This document shows positions 22,580 through 35,909 of a DNA stretch of 64,000 nt, piece by piece. The notes under the pieces are model-generated. The model had not been told where the DNA came from, did no database searches, and worked only from the letters and a program-made list of their open reading frames with translations. Source of the DNA: Buxus sempervirens (taxonomy: Eukaryota; Streptophyta; Magnoliopsida; Buxales; Buxaceae); NCBI GenBank assembly GCA_947561395.2, contig OX387187.1:23727829-23791828 (forward strand). Direction: 5' to 3'. Numbering within the stretch: position 1 is the stretch's first letter; each line of letters begins with the position of its first letter. Both the position numbers and the translations under genes were made by a program.

Positions 22580-23446
22580 ACTCATATAAATCTCTGATTC
22601 TTTTTTTTGTTGTATCAATCGCTTGATTTGGCTCGGTCTGCACATATATATATTCCATGAAAATTACTCTTTACTCACAATTAGGCTCTGCTACGTAGTT
22701 CAAAACTTGAAAGCGTCCATGGTTGAAGTTCTGGCAGGGCTAGAAGGAAAAGGGCGTCCATGGTTGAAGTTCTGGTTGGCTAGAAGGAAAAGGAGCACAC
22801 TAGTTGAAAAAGAGGTGCAACTCCCCAAATTAGGGAGACGTTTTACAGAGAAGAAGCGGTTCTTCGAAGAGTGCTGTCTCTTAAAGTAGAAAGAGAGAGA
22901 CGTTATGGATTCTTGAATGATTTCTTAATTTATGCTCTTATATAAACTCAACCGAAGAGTGCTGTCTCTTAAAGTAGAAAGAGAGAAACGTTGTGGACTC
23001 TTGAATGATTTCTTAATTTATACTATTATATAAACTCAACCTCAAACTTTCTGCCTGACTATACGAAAAAGCTCATTAAATTTTTTTCAAATACTATTAT
23101 ATAAACTCAACGCCGAAAGCCTCTTCTAATCTTTTTCAAATCTACTCCAACATCAAGATTTGTTAATTCTTTCGCTCGCTTGTTTCTTTGTTCTTTCCCT
23201 TCGTGCATAGCACATTCATTCCCTTAATCTTGTGAAAAATAAGCTGCTACATCAGTTGTGACTTGGTAAGCAAACTCAAATTTGAAGCTCTCTAAAAGGG
23301 ATTATAATGCCATTTTACCCTGTCTGACCGACCCTAATTGTTAGAGTTTTGTATAATAAAAATTGGGTTAAGAGCAGGTTACGGTTTCCCCCAAACCACC
23401 TCAAACCCAAACTTAAAGTCATTAAAATATAATTTTTTATTTATAT

Positions 23447-23504
<58 letters not shown>

Positions 23505-23987
23505 TATGAAAAAGTATATTTTTAACACTTATATTCCTTAAAAAATTCAAATTTTTATATTTTATTACACAATCACCAATCTGCCCCCGTCAAGGTTAGA
23601 AGAAGGTTTGTTACAAAAGCTAAAACCCTTATAAGGCTGGTTATGATTTACTACACGATTTAAAGACCTATAATATAGGGAAGGGAAACCTTGAAATCAG
23701 ACAGAATAATGAAATTTAGTTATTAAAATTCCTATTTTCTAGAATAACGAGCAGAGCCTAAAGAAACAAATACATAAAATGAAGTTCTGGCCATTTCCCC
23801 ACACATTACCAAGCTCCAGTGCGAAACATTGATTAGCAAATAAGGAAAGGGCTAACAAAATTTTCTCAACGCTTAATTAAAGGATCATCACAAGTCGAAC
23901 AGAAAAAAAATTAAATAAATAAGATCAAACAAAACCTAATGAAACTAAATTTTGCGATACGAAAGGGTAATTGATTTGTTTTACTTG
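22580..23987. repeat. spacer with small tandem duplications and a TA microsatellite
   Basis: No gene is seen. It has a 45-bp duplication (about 22709-22795, GCGTCCATGGTTGAAGTTCTGG twice with changes), a roughly 90-bp duplication (about 22866-23045, GAAGAGTGCTGTCTCTTAAA twice) and a long (TA)n run (about 23448-23500). Confidence 0.8.
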
Positions 23988-25071
<1,084 letters not shown>

Positions 25072-25078
25072 GACTTAC

Positions 25079-27271
25079 CTGCAACATGGAAGCAATCTCA
25101 AAACATAAAACTTCAATAAGAATTCCTTTAAAGCTCTTCTTAGCACTTAGTGACCAGACAAGTGAATATTAAAAATTCAGAATACAATTCAAAACTGGAA
25201 GGATCGTGCTGTCAGATTCCATTAAAAATGTAGCATTCAATTCCTAGAAGTCCAATAAGAGCTGTCCAACAAAAATCTCTAGCACTACATATATCACTCA
25301 AATGTGCTCTCTCTCACTAAAGGCCTACAATAAGCATTATTTTATCTTTCACACTTCTGCTGTGAGAAAGAAGCAGAATAATTGTATGTACAAAGTGACT
25401 CAGAAAGGATCATGCTATTTGTATCCGTTAAAAAGGTATCTTTCAATCTCTAGAAGTCCCACAATATCTGTGCAGGAAAAATCTCTGGGACTACAGATCA
25501 GCACTCATAATATGCTTTCTCTCACTGCTGCAGGCCTAATGCCTTCATTATGAAATATGAACATATTTGGTTATATAAAAAGCGACTCTTATCAACACGT
25601 TACCACATAGAAGAAACAATCTTGGAGCCCGTGGCAGTGGTGGACTGAAATTCAGAAATTCTCATCCAAATAATGTCATTCAAATTCATCCATATGTAGG
25701 GAAGAATAATCAAGTGGCAGATTTCCACGGTTGAATGTATCTGGTCTAAGCGCTATATCCAAAACTTACTTATTCTTAACATACACAGATTACACCTGAA
25801 GCTGGCTGAGGAAGACACCAATAAGAAACAGGCAAAGTAAGAAATACTAAGAGGCCCCATGAATAATCATTCTCTACCATCTAACATATCCTCCAAAGTT
25901 GTATTATGGTACAACATCACTCTATCCAAATAATCATTCACTACCATCAACCTAATCCTACAAAGCTATATGGTATAAAAACTTCACTCTATCCATTTTT
26001 TGTCACAAAACTGTCTACAAGCTTGTTTTGGCACCTGGAAAATGAAATACTTGACCTGATTTTCAAGAATTACGCAAATTCCACCAGGAATCATTTCTGT
26101 AGAACTTTTGACTAAAAGGTAACGGTCAGGTATCTTTTATCAGATAAATTTTCTTAATGGAAAAATTAAATATAAAGATACTACCGTAGCATAAATAGTT
26201 CATTCTAACCAAAGCACTTGATATCATGTCGGTGATTTGAATCTGCCACAATGATATCACAAGTGGAAAGAATGGGTAAAAAGGCTCATGTCTCACAAGA
26301 AGACTAAACATAATAAGTTTCAAAAGATCTATACTATTTATATAAATTCTAATCGATTTTTAAGATTTTTATGTTTTGAGATTTAGATACTTTCTTTTCC
26401 ATCATGGTACTTATGTATACAAAACACCAAAAATATAGTAATTCAAAAGACACTTTTCAGATTAGATAACTCTAAAGGGCATATATAACCTTTTTCATCT
26501 CCCCCATAAAAAATAAAAATAATTTGCCTCCTCTCCTCCCAACCCACCCAAGGCACAACAAGAACTAGGTGTTCATTTTCCTTTTCTTTGAACGTACTCT
26601 AGAAACTACCTGATTTTTTGTTTGTACTGGTGGGAGATTTCAGCCTTACAAAAGATTAAATCTATCATAACAGTATCAGTAGGACATAAGTCTCTAAACA
26701 GTAAACATACTATGCCCAATGGCCCTCCAGGCAAGTGGATGACATCGATGTATGAGATCAATAATCTATGTGGAATGATCACCTGGCAACTAATCTAAGT
26801 GAGGCAGACCCGAATTCCCTTCCCCATCTAACTGCTATAACTTGGGAATCTACTGCTTGGGATCTTCAAAACCAATAATGGCAATGCTGCCCCCAATCAA
26901 ATTAGGCATTTCACCTAATGGTATCACCAGCACAATAACTATAGATATAAATGCGGAAATATCAGAAGCCCATTAAGTGAGAAACACCATCAAGCTTGAT
27001 CCAAATAACCAAAACATACAATTGTACAAAAATAAAAAATATTGCAATACGGTGATATGCCGGACAAAATCAGTTCCTTTTGCTAGATTTCAAATTCGTT
27101 CACGAGCAGAAGATCTAAACGAAGGAAGGAACAAAGAAAGACAGAATACTGAAATGCTGCAAGCACAACAGATGCAGCTATTTCATCATATTTTCTACTC
27201 TAAAACTAAATTACAGAAACAGATGAAAAACAGGAAACAGAGGTAAGTCACCGGAAAAATGGTTATCTTAC
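25079..27271 (-). other. RPL13 5'-UTR intron, about 2.2 kb
   Basis: On the - strand the donor is CG/GTAAGATAACC at 27271 and the acceptor TTGCAG at 25079-25084, just before a 7-nt leader remnant and the ATG. A leader intron is common in plant ribosomal protein genes and often raises expression. It contains two diverged duplications: one with period about 207 bp (25197-25330 and 25404-25540, sharing CTAGAAGTCC, AAAATCTCT and CTCTCACT words) and one of about 65 bp (25866-26000, ACTCTATCCAAATAATCATT). No gene is seen inside. Confidence 0.8.
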
Positions 27272-27400
27272 CGATTACTGATGATGCACCGTCGACTAAG
27301 AACCTCGCCTCTTCTCAAAACCCGCACGGGCTCTAGAAGAAGAAAAGAAGCTTGCCTCCGCCTTTGTTAAAAAACCCTAGCTTTGACGGTCTAGATTTCG
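27272..27400 (-). promoter_or_regulatory. RPL13 first leader exon and telo-box
   Basis: Non-coding exon 1 begins somewhere to the right of 27272. AAACCCTAG (27372-27380) is a telo-box, the element shared by plant ribosomal protein and translation genes near their transcription start. Part of the box may be transcribed; the exact start cannot be seen. Confidence 0.65.
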
Positions 27401-27647
27401 CGATCTATGGATACCGAACATACCCCGGTTCTTTAATAGAAAGTACGATCTAGGACATACCCTGTTTGATTTAAATAAAAGTAACTTTAAGGTTTTCCAT
27501 TAAAAAAATAAAAATCTGGTAAATTATGCTTGTCTCCTAGGCGCACTAAAATTTCAGATACGTCGCCGTGTATCCTATATCCTATATAGAAAGTTTGGTT
27601 CCTCAAGCAGATGATATGCTTGCTTTGGATGGATGGACATCGTTTAC
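27401..27647. other. RPL13 upstream region
   Basis: AT-rich with no further gene or clear TATA box. It lies between the telo-box and the inverted repeat at 27648. Confidence 0.5.
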
Positions 27648-27745
27648 AGCGGAGGCTGCATACAGCCTCTCACATGAAGGCTGTGGGCCCAAATGAATGG
27701 TGGGGCCCACCCTCTGCATGTGAGAGGCTGTATGCAGCCTCCGCT
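27648..27745. repeat. perfect 29-bp inverted repeat (small foldback MITE)
   Basis: Left arm 27648-27676 and right arm 27717-27745 are perfect reverse complements (arm start AGCGGAGGCTGCATACAGCC), with a 40-bp GC-rich loop holding GGGCCCAAATGAATGG and GGGGCCCAC. Weaker symmetry continues outside (CATC...CAGCGG). It lies about 270 bp upstream of the RPL13 telo-box. Perfect arms suggest a recent copy. Confidence 0.8.
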
Positions 27746-27779
27746 GCAGAGGATGCGAGTCCGCTTTCTTTACGGGGTT

Positions 27780-28480
27780 TTCCTTTTAAAAATAATTTCG
27801 ATTCAATCATTTAATGTTTTATAATTCAAAATCAAGTATATCTTTTCTGGTGTACCTTTTATAAAACTTTTATGATATGTTTTATAATTAAAAATAATTT
27901 AGATTCAGTCATTTAACTTTTATAATTGAAAATCAGATATACCTTAAATTGGTGGATAATTGTGCTTTTAAAAATAATCCTATACCTATATAAAAAGAAA
28001 GTTTGGTCATACCTATATAAAATGAAAGTTTGGTTCATCAAACAACTCTTGTATCGACCTGGTGTTCCTTTTAAAAATAATTTCGATTTAGTCATTTAAT
28101 GTTTTATAATTCAAAATTAGGTTTACCTTTTATAAACGATAAAAGGTATCGATGCTTTTAAAAATAATTTATATTCAGTCATTTAACTTTTATAATTGAA
28201 AATTATATATACCTTAAATTAAATTGGTGAAATAATTTAGATTCAGTCATTTAACTTTTATGATTGAAAATCATATATACCTTAAATTAAATTGGTGAAA
28301 TAATTTAGATTCAGTCATTTAACTTTTATGATGGAAAATCATATATACCTTAAATTGGTGAAATAATTTAGATTCAGTCATTTAACTTTTATAATTGAAA
28401 ATCAGACATACCTTTTTATAAAACGACAACACTTGCCGCAACTCTTCTTTTTAGATTTAGTCATTTCTTTTTCTATAATT
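27780..28480. repeat. tandem array of about 60-75-bp AT-rich units
   Basis: Eight or so units contain AATTTAGATTCAGTCATTTA and TTTTATAATTGAAAATCA with ATATACCTTAAATTGG. The four units from about 28160 to 28400 are nearly identical, with a step of 63-73 bp. The first half of the unit resembles the ends of the foldback element at 30109-30449. Confidence 0.8.
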
Positions 28481-29946
28481 AAAAATCAAGTATATTTTTT
28501 AACATAATTGACAACAAGCATAATTTAACTGTCCAAGATTTTCTTCAAAAATATTATTAAAAAGACTTACAAACCTCTTAAAATACTTGTTACAAACCAT
28601 GATTATAAAAGATTTACAAGGAAACTTTTTTTGGAAGCAACTTTCCATAAACCATAAAATAATATTTATTTTCAATTCTTTGAAAAATATATCCATAAAA
28701 ATTCTTATTTTTAAATAACACTATTTTCAATTACTTGAAAAATATATCAGTTATTTTCAATTATAAGGATTGGATGATTGTATCTGAATTACTTAAAAAA
28801 GGTTTAAAGAAAACCACTTTCATGTGCTAGCTTAAAACAGTGTTCGGTATTCACCCAAGTAAATAATTAATATTGAAACAATAATCAACGTAGTTTTATT
28901 GTTATGTGTTGATATACAATTTAATATTTGAATAGTTGTTGTAAGAATAATTTCAAAAAATTAATTCATTTATCTACCCTAATATGTTGTCTACAAGAAA
29001 TTTGTCAGAAAAAATTGCTTTCCCAATTTATGAGTTTAGAACATCTGCATATCTCACAATCTATTTTTTCAAGCAACTATTAACATCGAAGGGATATGCT
29101 ATGTTGGGGATTGGCGAAAAACCAAGAAAGAAGCTGGAAAGGTTATAGCAAAGATAGCAATCAACGTTGTAAGGTCCAAAGATCAAAAAGCCTCTTTAGT
29201 ACTGGTATGTCCAACGTTGTAAGGTTTCGTCAATGACGACAAATGAAAGCAGAACGCCAACACCTATATGATGCACGACGTATGAAATGGATAAGGAAAT
29301 GTGAAAATTTCAAACAAAAAAACATATCATAACTGAATGTGAACATAATAGCTATGAACCGAATATACAGTTATGAAAAATATATGGAACCTGAAGAATA
29401 CCATAATGCTAAGCACTGTAGAAAAGACAACCTGAAAATAACACAGATGATTTAATTACATGAAGAACTTAAGAAATACATTGAATTTAAGAATATTTAT
29501 TTACTAATGCTCAAAAATATTTACTAATGCAGAATTAACTGAGATCCATTTTGATTGTTTATTGCAACTCATTACTAATTTGTGTTCTTTTATTTTTCAT
29601 GTAGTAATTAATGAAAGCAATCAATTATGTTCATCTCATTATAATTCTGAACTAATAGAGGTCATCATACATACTGCTCAATGTTTTGTAATATGTGCCA
29701 TAGTTGAACAGAAAAGTAATGAGATGAACAGAATTGATATATCCTCTTTGTAGCCAACATCTATTACGAACTAATAGGAAAATTTTTACTTTGCTTTAGA
29801 TGCCATAACTTTGTAACCAACATCTATATATCCTCATGTTACTAAGGAAAAAATCAGTATGAATCATGTAGCAGAATTTACACTTGTAATTGTAGTGCGG
29901 AGCACGTGCCCTCTTCTAGTTTTTGAAATAATAGACATCATTTGAT
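28481..29946. other. AT-rich spacer, no gene seen
   Basis: No credible coding sequence on either strand. Short open frames lack protein-like composition. Confidence 0.6.
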
Positions 29947-30640
29947 TAGGGATGGCAAGAGGGCTACCTGTCTAATGGTTAGGGTAATTGGATTAGGGGC
30001 AGGTTCAAGTTTAGCCCAATCAACCCAGAACCCAACCTTCGTATATTATAATATTATTTTTAATATGTTTTTTTTATATTATTTCTTATATTTTATGTAT
30101 TAAAAAAAGGGAAATTTGGTTTTAGTGATGCTTTTTAAAAATAATTTAGATTCGGTCAGTCCATTATTGATAATTGATTTTTTGTGATACTTTGTTGATA
30201 TAATTGAGAATCGGTGTCATTCATTAAAAGTTTCTTCCGAAAATACCCTCAAAAAGACTTGCAAACTTCATTTGTAACAGAATGAGTCAAAGTCTTTTGA
30301 GGGTATTTTTGGGAGAAACTCTTAATGAATACTAAAATGACACCAATTCTCAATTATGTTAAAAAAGTATAACTAAAAACCAAATACCAAGAATTTGCCG
30401 ACTGAATTTGAATTATTTTGAAAAAGCATCACTAAAAACCAATTTTCCCTAAAAATACATATATTGTTAATAAATATATTATTAATGTATATATTTTATT
30501 TTAAAAAAGTATTCTTTCACATTTTATACACTAATCAGGGAAAACTTGCCCCGCCCCGTTACCAACCGATAGAGGCGAGGTAGGGTTTCGCATTTGCTAA
30601 ACTCCTATAGGGATACAAACCCACCCCATTGCCATTCTTA
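29947..30640. mobile_element. hAT-like MITE, 694 bp, with nested foldback element
   Basis: Ends TAGGGATGGCAA and (reversed) TAAGAATGGCAA are flanked by imperfect 8-bp repeats CATTTGAT (29939-29946) and TATTTGAG (30641-30648). The interior has CCCAATCAACCCAGAACCC and CCCCGCCCC words. Its own length is about 350 bp without the nested element at 30109-30449. Confidence 0.6.
30109..30449. mobile_element. foldback MITE nested in the hAT-like element
   Basis: Both halves are inverted copies of each other: terminal GGGAAATTTGGTTTTAGTGA / GGGAAAATTGGTTTTTAGTG, and inner AATACCCTCAAAA(A/G)GACTT against its complement. The whole 341 bp can form one long imperfect hairpin. No clear target duplication, so the superfamily is uncertain (Mutator-like is possible). 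Confidence 0.7.
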
Positions 30641-30724
30641 TATTTGAGATTTAATTGTTAACACTTACCTCCTTTTAATCAATGACAATTTTATACTATC
30701 TTATTAGTAATTTTCTCTTAAAAA

Positions 30725-31110
30725 TAGGGTGGCAAAAGGGACCAGTTTTTGGTAAGCCTGAACCTACACCTATAAGAGTTTAGCCAATACTAAGCATCGG
30801 AACCTATTGGTCTAGTAACAAGGCAGGTCGAGTTTAACTCGATTGTATTAAAAATTCAGAAAAAGGTATTTTTAAATATAAATATATCAATTAATGATGT
30901 ATTATTCACTAAATATGAATTTTTATATATAATATATATTAAAATAATATTTTAAAAATATAAAAAATATTTTGATAGACTAAAGTTGAGTTCAAGGCAG
31001 GTTGGGCTAAACCTAAACCCTCCCCTAACTCAATTTTTTGCAAAATACCAAACCCTAACCATTAGGGCCGAGTGGGCTTTCCATTGAACTCACCCCAATT
31101 ACCATCCCTA
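30725..31110. mobile_element. hAT-like MITE, 386 bp
   Basis: Ends TAGGGTGGCAAAAGG and (reversed) TAGGGATGGTAATTGG. Flanks CTTAAAAA (30717-30724) and CTTATATA (31111-31118) match at 6 of 8 positions. It is related in ends and interior words (AAACCTAAACCC, GGGCCGAGTGGGC) to its neighbours. Confidence 0.6.
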
Positions 31111-31504
31111 CTTATATAGTTAACAATTTTGGTAAATAATTAAAAAAAAAACCTTTAAATTTTCTTAGTTTAGATTTATATAAGTTTAAGTCTTATTCTC
31201 CCATTTAACAGTTGTTCCCTTCAGATTAGATATTTAAAATATTTTTGATAAGATACAAAAAATCATTTATTGATGCAATAAACTTTATGAGCTTAAAATA
31301 ATACAAATTAAAAAAAAATTTCAAAACCCTGATAAAACCGCTACCTATCACTTGAAAGAAGGGTGATGAATGTTACAACCAAAACAATTTGTAGAGAGAT
31401 TAATGTTCATTTAGGAAACCAGATAAGAATATCTACAAATTTGCCAACATATAGAGTGATTTTTGTACTAATTATTTAAACTAGAGTGATAGATGCATTA
31501 GACC

Positions 31505-31945
31505 TAGAGCCGGCAAAAATCGACCTGATCCGACGGGTCAACCCGTTTAACCCGATTATAAACGGGTTGGGTTGACCCGTTTATTAATTGGGTCGGGTGC
31601 GGGTTGGGGTTTTCCCAACCCGCCTGAAATCGGGGTCAAACCCGATTATGACCTGCCAACCCGATTATGACCCGATTAAAAAAAAAGTGTAAAAAATTGC
31701 ATGAATCAACCCGATTATAACCCGCTAACCCGATTATGACCCGAACCCGACCCGATTACCCCTAAAACCCATTTTAATAATATTTTTGAAAAAATAAAAA
31801 ATAAAAAATATATATAATCGGGTTGGCGGGTTGGGTTCGGTTTGGGGTTTTCCCAACCCGACAGTAAACGGGTCAACCCGAACCCGACCCGTTTAACCCT
31901 GACCCGATTACGACCCGACCCAAACCCGACCCGTTGCCAGCTCTA
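31505..31945. mobile_element. hAT-like MITE, 441 bp, perfect 8-bp target duplication
   Basis: Ends TAGAGCCGGCAA and (reversed) TAGAGCTGGCAA are flanked by identical ATTAGACC (31497-31504 and 31946-31953). The interior is a dense run of AACCCGACCCG/CGGGTTGGGTT words. Perfect flanks make it the youngest of the three hAT-like elements here. Confidence 0.9.
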
Positions 31946-31953
31946 ATTAGACC

Positions 31954-34772
31954 TGACATAGCCCTTATATGATATGTCCAATTTCGTACAAATCAAATAG
32001 GCTTGGGCCATGGATTGGAGAGTCTATGTAACTAGACCTGGTAGAAATTTTTGCTTCAAAACTTGGAGAGAGTTGATAAAGGGAATTTTGACTCCTATTT
32101 TTCCCTTTCTATTTTGGTAAAAAATTTCCGCGTGTAAGAGAATTATTATTTTTCTTCTTCCTCTTCCTTTTCATTTTGCACCCTCTTCTTCTTTTTCTTC
32201 TTTCTTCTTTTCTTCTTCCTTCCTGGTTTTTTGAATCTGTTTCTAAAACCATAGTTTACCGGACCGTACCATGGAGAGACTTGACTGTGCCTAGTCCACA
32301 AACTATACCAAATCAGTTGGTCACTTGGTCCCGATTGATCTCGGAAAAAAAAAAGTGTTATTTGGGTTGGGACCACCTAGTACTGGTCCAGTCCTAACCC
32401 AATCCGTTTTGGACCGAAAGTAGATTTTTTGGAAAAATTCAAAAAATGGGAAAAATAAAAAAGAGCGAAAAGTTATAAAAATTGTTAAAAATTATAAATA
32501 ATTGATATAACATATAATGAACAATAAAACTTTTGATAAAGTGATATTAAACATGCATTAACTAAACCAATAATATAAACAGGAATTAATATTTTATTTA
32601 AATGAAATTATACCAAATGACAATAATGTAATATTAATTACATCAATATTTTGTTTAACTAAAATAATAATTTAATTAAACATTATTATAATGTTTTCTT
32701 GAACATTAATATTTTATTTATTTAAACATTACTTTAGTTAATGTTACATTACTTTAGCTATTCAATATTACTTTTCACTGAACATTAATGAAAATGTTAA
32801 ATGTTAATATTAATTTACAATTATTTGCACTAATAATAGTTTATATTAATATTTTCTTAAATACTTAGGCGGTCAAAACTCAAGAATGCTCGAGTTAGAT
32901 CCATCTGTAAAATTAGATGTTCCGGGAATAGGACCATTCGATCAGGCGATACAGACCAATACCAGCTGATTTGGTAAACCATGTTGGTTAGGGCTGGCTT
33001 CAAGTTGAACCAGCAAGAAGGACATATCGTGTATATGCAAAATTAGTAGAAAGTCATTTGAAAAGTAGAATGATGTTTAAAATATTATAATCTATGAAAT
33101 TATTTTCCATTGCTAAAAATGAAAAAAATAAAAATAACATCTTAATTTTCTTTAAACCATCAAATTTTAGAAAGTAATTTTTCTTTAGAGTTTTCCCTCA
33201 ATTTCTTACATGCAACTAAATGGCTGAAAGTGCCCTACTTCATTTTCTTTTATTTTATTTCTCTTCTTCACTTTCTTTTCTTTTTTTCGTTATTTAACAT
33301 CTTGGATTCCAAACACACCTTAAAAATAAACTCTAGATTTGTAGATATAATCTTTATTATATTTATATTATATTTAGTTGGTTGAAACCTAGCTTGACCA
33401 GTTTTTTCGGTTTTACCAACATTAGCTAGTCGATCGAGCTAGATGTCAATGAGTCAAAATCAAGCTCACACCAAACCCAAACCTAAATTAATTAATTAGC
33501 TTCGTCTCTTATTATTTTTAGGTTGCATAGGTTTAGGCATACCAAATTTATAGATCTACACGGCTAATGTCGAATTTTTTTATTAAAAAACCCTCCTCCT
33601 AGGTTTGACAAATTTGCAAATATTTTCAAAAGAACATTCAATTCCCTCTAGATTTTTTTTTAAATTTTTTTTTAACATTCATTACCTTTCTATTGAGTGA
33701 TAACCAAAAAATTTAACCAAAATTTTAAAATTTTTACTAACTGGAACTGTTATAATTCATGAAGTTAATAAATGTTACTTTTTGTCTTGTAAAAGGCTTT
33801 TACATATGAAACTTTAAGGATATAAGTTAGAAGGAAATTAATAGTTCAACTTATGCAAGGGTAAATTAATAAATGTAAAACCTTTTTGAAAAGGTCTAGC
33901 TGTCATTTACCTAAATTACTAACTTTTACATGCATCAAATAATCCAAAAATAATGAAATTCATCACAATCAAAAATCCTAATTACCACTTAGTAAAGGGC
34001 ATGAAACAAATGGGTGATAGTCCTTGGTCTCTTGTGCATCTAGTTCCGTTAACTTGGATCTTGACTAGTGAGTTGAATTCCTCATTCCACTATCTTCCCA
34101 AATCAACTAATGATGTGACAGACTCGTTAGCTTCTTTTTAATCTTAGCTAGTGAGTAAACATCTTTTTTTTTTTTTTTTCTCGTTTTCCTGATGGGGCAT
34201 AATTTGATCTGTGCTCTTGTTATTTTTTGAGTTCTTTTAATCAACTATTGTATTCTTTTTTTTATTATTATTAATCTACTAGCTAGTAACTTTCATAAGA
34301 AAAAGGGATAGTAAGCATTACAATCAAAAAAATTCTCAAAGAAGGACAGTGTAATCTAAAAATATAAAGTAACTTAAGGTTTATATAATTTATCCAAAAA
34401 TTATAAAGAAGCTAGAAATCCTAGAGTTGGAATTTGGTGGCAGAACGGTTAGGTCTCATTTGGTATAACTTATGAAACAGTACTTTTGATAAGTAAAGCA
34501 GTAGACATTAAAAAGTAGATTTTCAATTTACCTTCTTAAAATTTACTTTTAATTTATTGTACAAAAACTAGATTCTATAATTTTTTTTTTTTACTTTTCT
34601 AATTAAAAAAAAAAAAGGAAACGTAACTTTTAAAACCTATACCAACAGCAAATAAGATTTAAAAGTACGCCTACATTAAAAGGTTCCCCATTTGGTTAAT
34701 TTTAAACTCAAAGCGCTGCAGAGGTGACACTAATCTTGCCACCACTCCCATTTTGTTGACAAGTTGTGTTAT
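31954..34772. other. AT-rich spacer, no gene seen
   Basis: It holds a TTC-rich simple repeat (about 32150-32225), a region with GGACCGTACC/GGTCCAGTCC words (32255-32415) that may be another degraded MITE, and poly-T/poly-A runs. No credible coding sequence. Confidence 0.55.
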
Positions 34773-35909
34773 TATATAAGCCCTGCTCATATTCTCCGCT
34801 CGCCGTGTCAACATGCGCACTGCTCAATGCTCTCTTTCTCAAAATGCTCTTTTCATTCTCTGGTGGCCTCCTCCACGAAATCTTCATTCTCTGGTCGCCT
34901 CCTCCACGAAAGAGCTGAGCTTAAAGCCCAAAGTTTCCTCTTAGATTGCTCTGCAATGTCGGGAGCGCAATCGCAACTAACAAAGGCTGTTGCTCTTTAG
35001 ATGGTCAGTTGATCTTTCTATCAAGTGGATCTATCCCTGTTTGTTCTTCTTAGTGATTTTTCCCCTTTTTCTGGGTGTGCTGGATGCCCTTTATTTTTCA
35101 TTTTTAGAATTTTGCATTTATCATAGATTATCTGGGTTTGTTTTCTTGTTCAATGTTTCAAATATGTAATCTATTCTAGATTTGGTCCTCTTGGATATGG
35201 ACAGTCTTCAATCATGCTATCGTCAAATGCATTTATGTAATTGTAATGCAAATCTATCGTTTAATTTTTCTTTCAGTAGAAGCTTATCTTATGCTTTTTT
35301 AGTATTAGAAAAGCCCTTTTCATAATTCATATTATGATGATGGAATATAATTCGATTTTTTTGTGTAACCATTATGAAAAAGCAAACTGCACATCGTCTT
35401 TCCGGATAGGGAATCTATAAAATTTCGCAGGAAAAATGGATTATTTCTGTTTCCTTCCCCATTTTAACGGTATTACATCCATACCCATTATGTGATCGTC
35501 ACTGTTAGTTCGAAGGGAAATTCTTTCTATTGTTCTCTGTCTCTGTCTCTCTCTTTTTCTGGTAATTAGAATGATAAAGTTGAGGATTGAAGAAAACCCG
35601 AATTTGCTCATTCCGGTTAGACTTTGATTTTGCTTGTAGAAATTGAGGACCGCAGCAAATAAGCAAATGGATTATTTCTGTTTCCTTCCCCATTTTAACG
35701 GTATTACATCCATACCCATTATGTGATCGTCACTGTTAGTTCGAAGGGAAATTCTTTCTATTGTTCTCTGTCTCTGTCTCTCTCTTTTTCTGGTAATTAG
35801 AATGATAAAGTTGAGGATTGAAGAAAACCCGAATTTGCTCATTCCGGTTAGACTTTGATTTTGCTTGTAGAAATTGAGGACCGCAGCAAATAAGCAAGTG
35901 TCTGGTCCA
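34773..35909 (+). promoter_or_regulatory. promoter, leader exon and leader intron of the polyamine transporter
   Basis: TATATAAG (34773-34780) is the likely TATA box. The leader exon (about 34805-35003) has a 31-bp tandem duplication (TTCATTCTCTGG...CCACGAAA, 34852-34913) and a short upstream frame, 34955-34999 (MSGAQSQLTKAVAL). A plausible donor, ATG/GTCAGT, is at 35003. Acceptors TTTGCTTGTAG/AAATTG occur twice, ending at about 35639 and 35870, because the 231-bp segment is duplicated. The model comes from splice consensus alone, with no transcript evidence. Confidence 0.55.
35434..35897 (+). repeat. perfect 231-bp tandem duplication before the transporter start
   Basis: The two copies (35434-35664 and 35665-35897) read identically letter by letter. 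The unit contains the pyrimidine tract, the 3' splice site and the first leader bases after it. The second copy ends 13 bp before the ATG. Confidence 0.95.

Noticed and set aside
32146-32397. Lys/Arg/Glu-rich frame and its + strand partner
   Set aside because: Translation of a TTC-type simple repeat beside a degraded MITE; no gene features.
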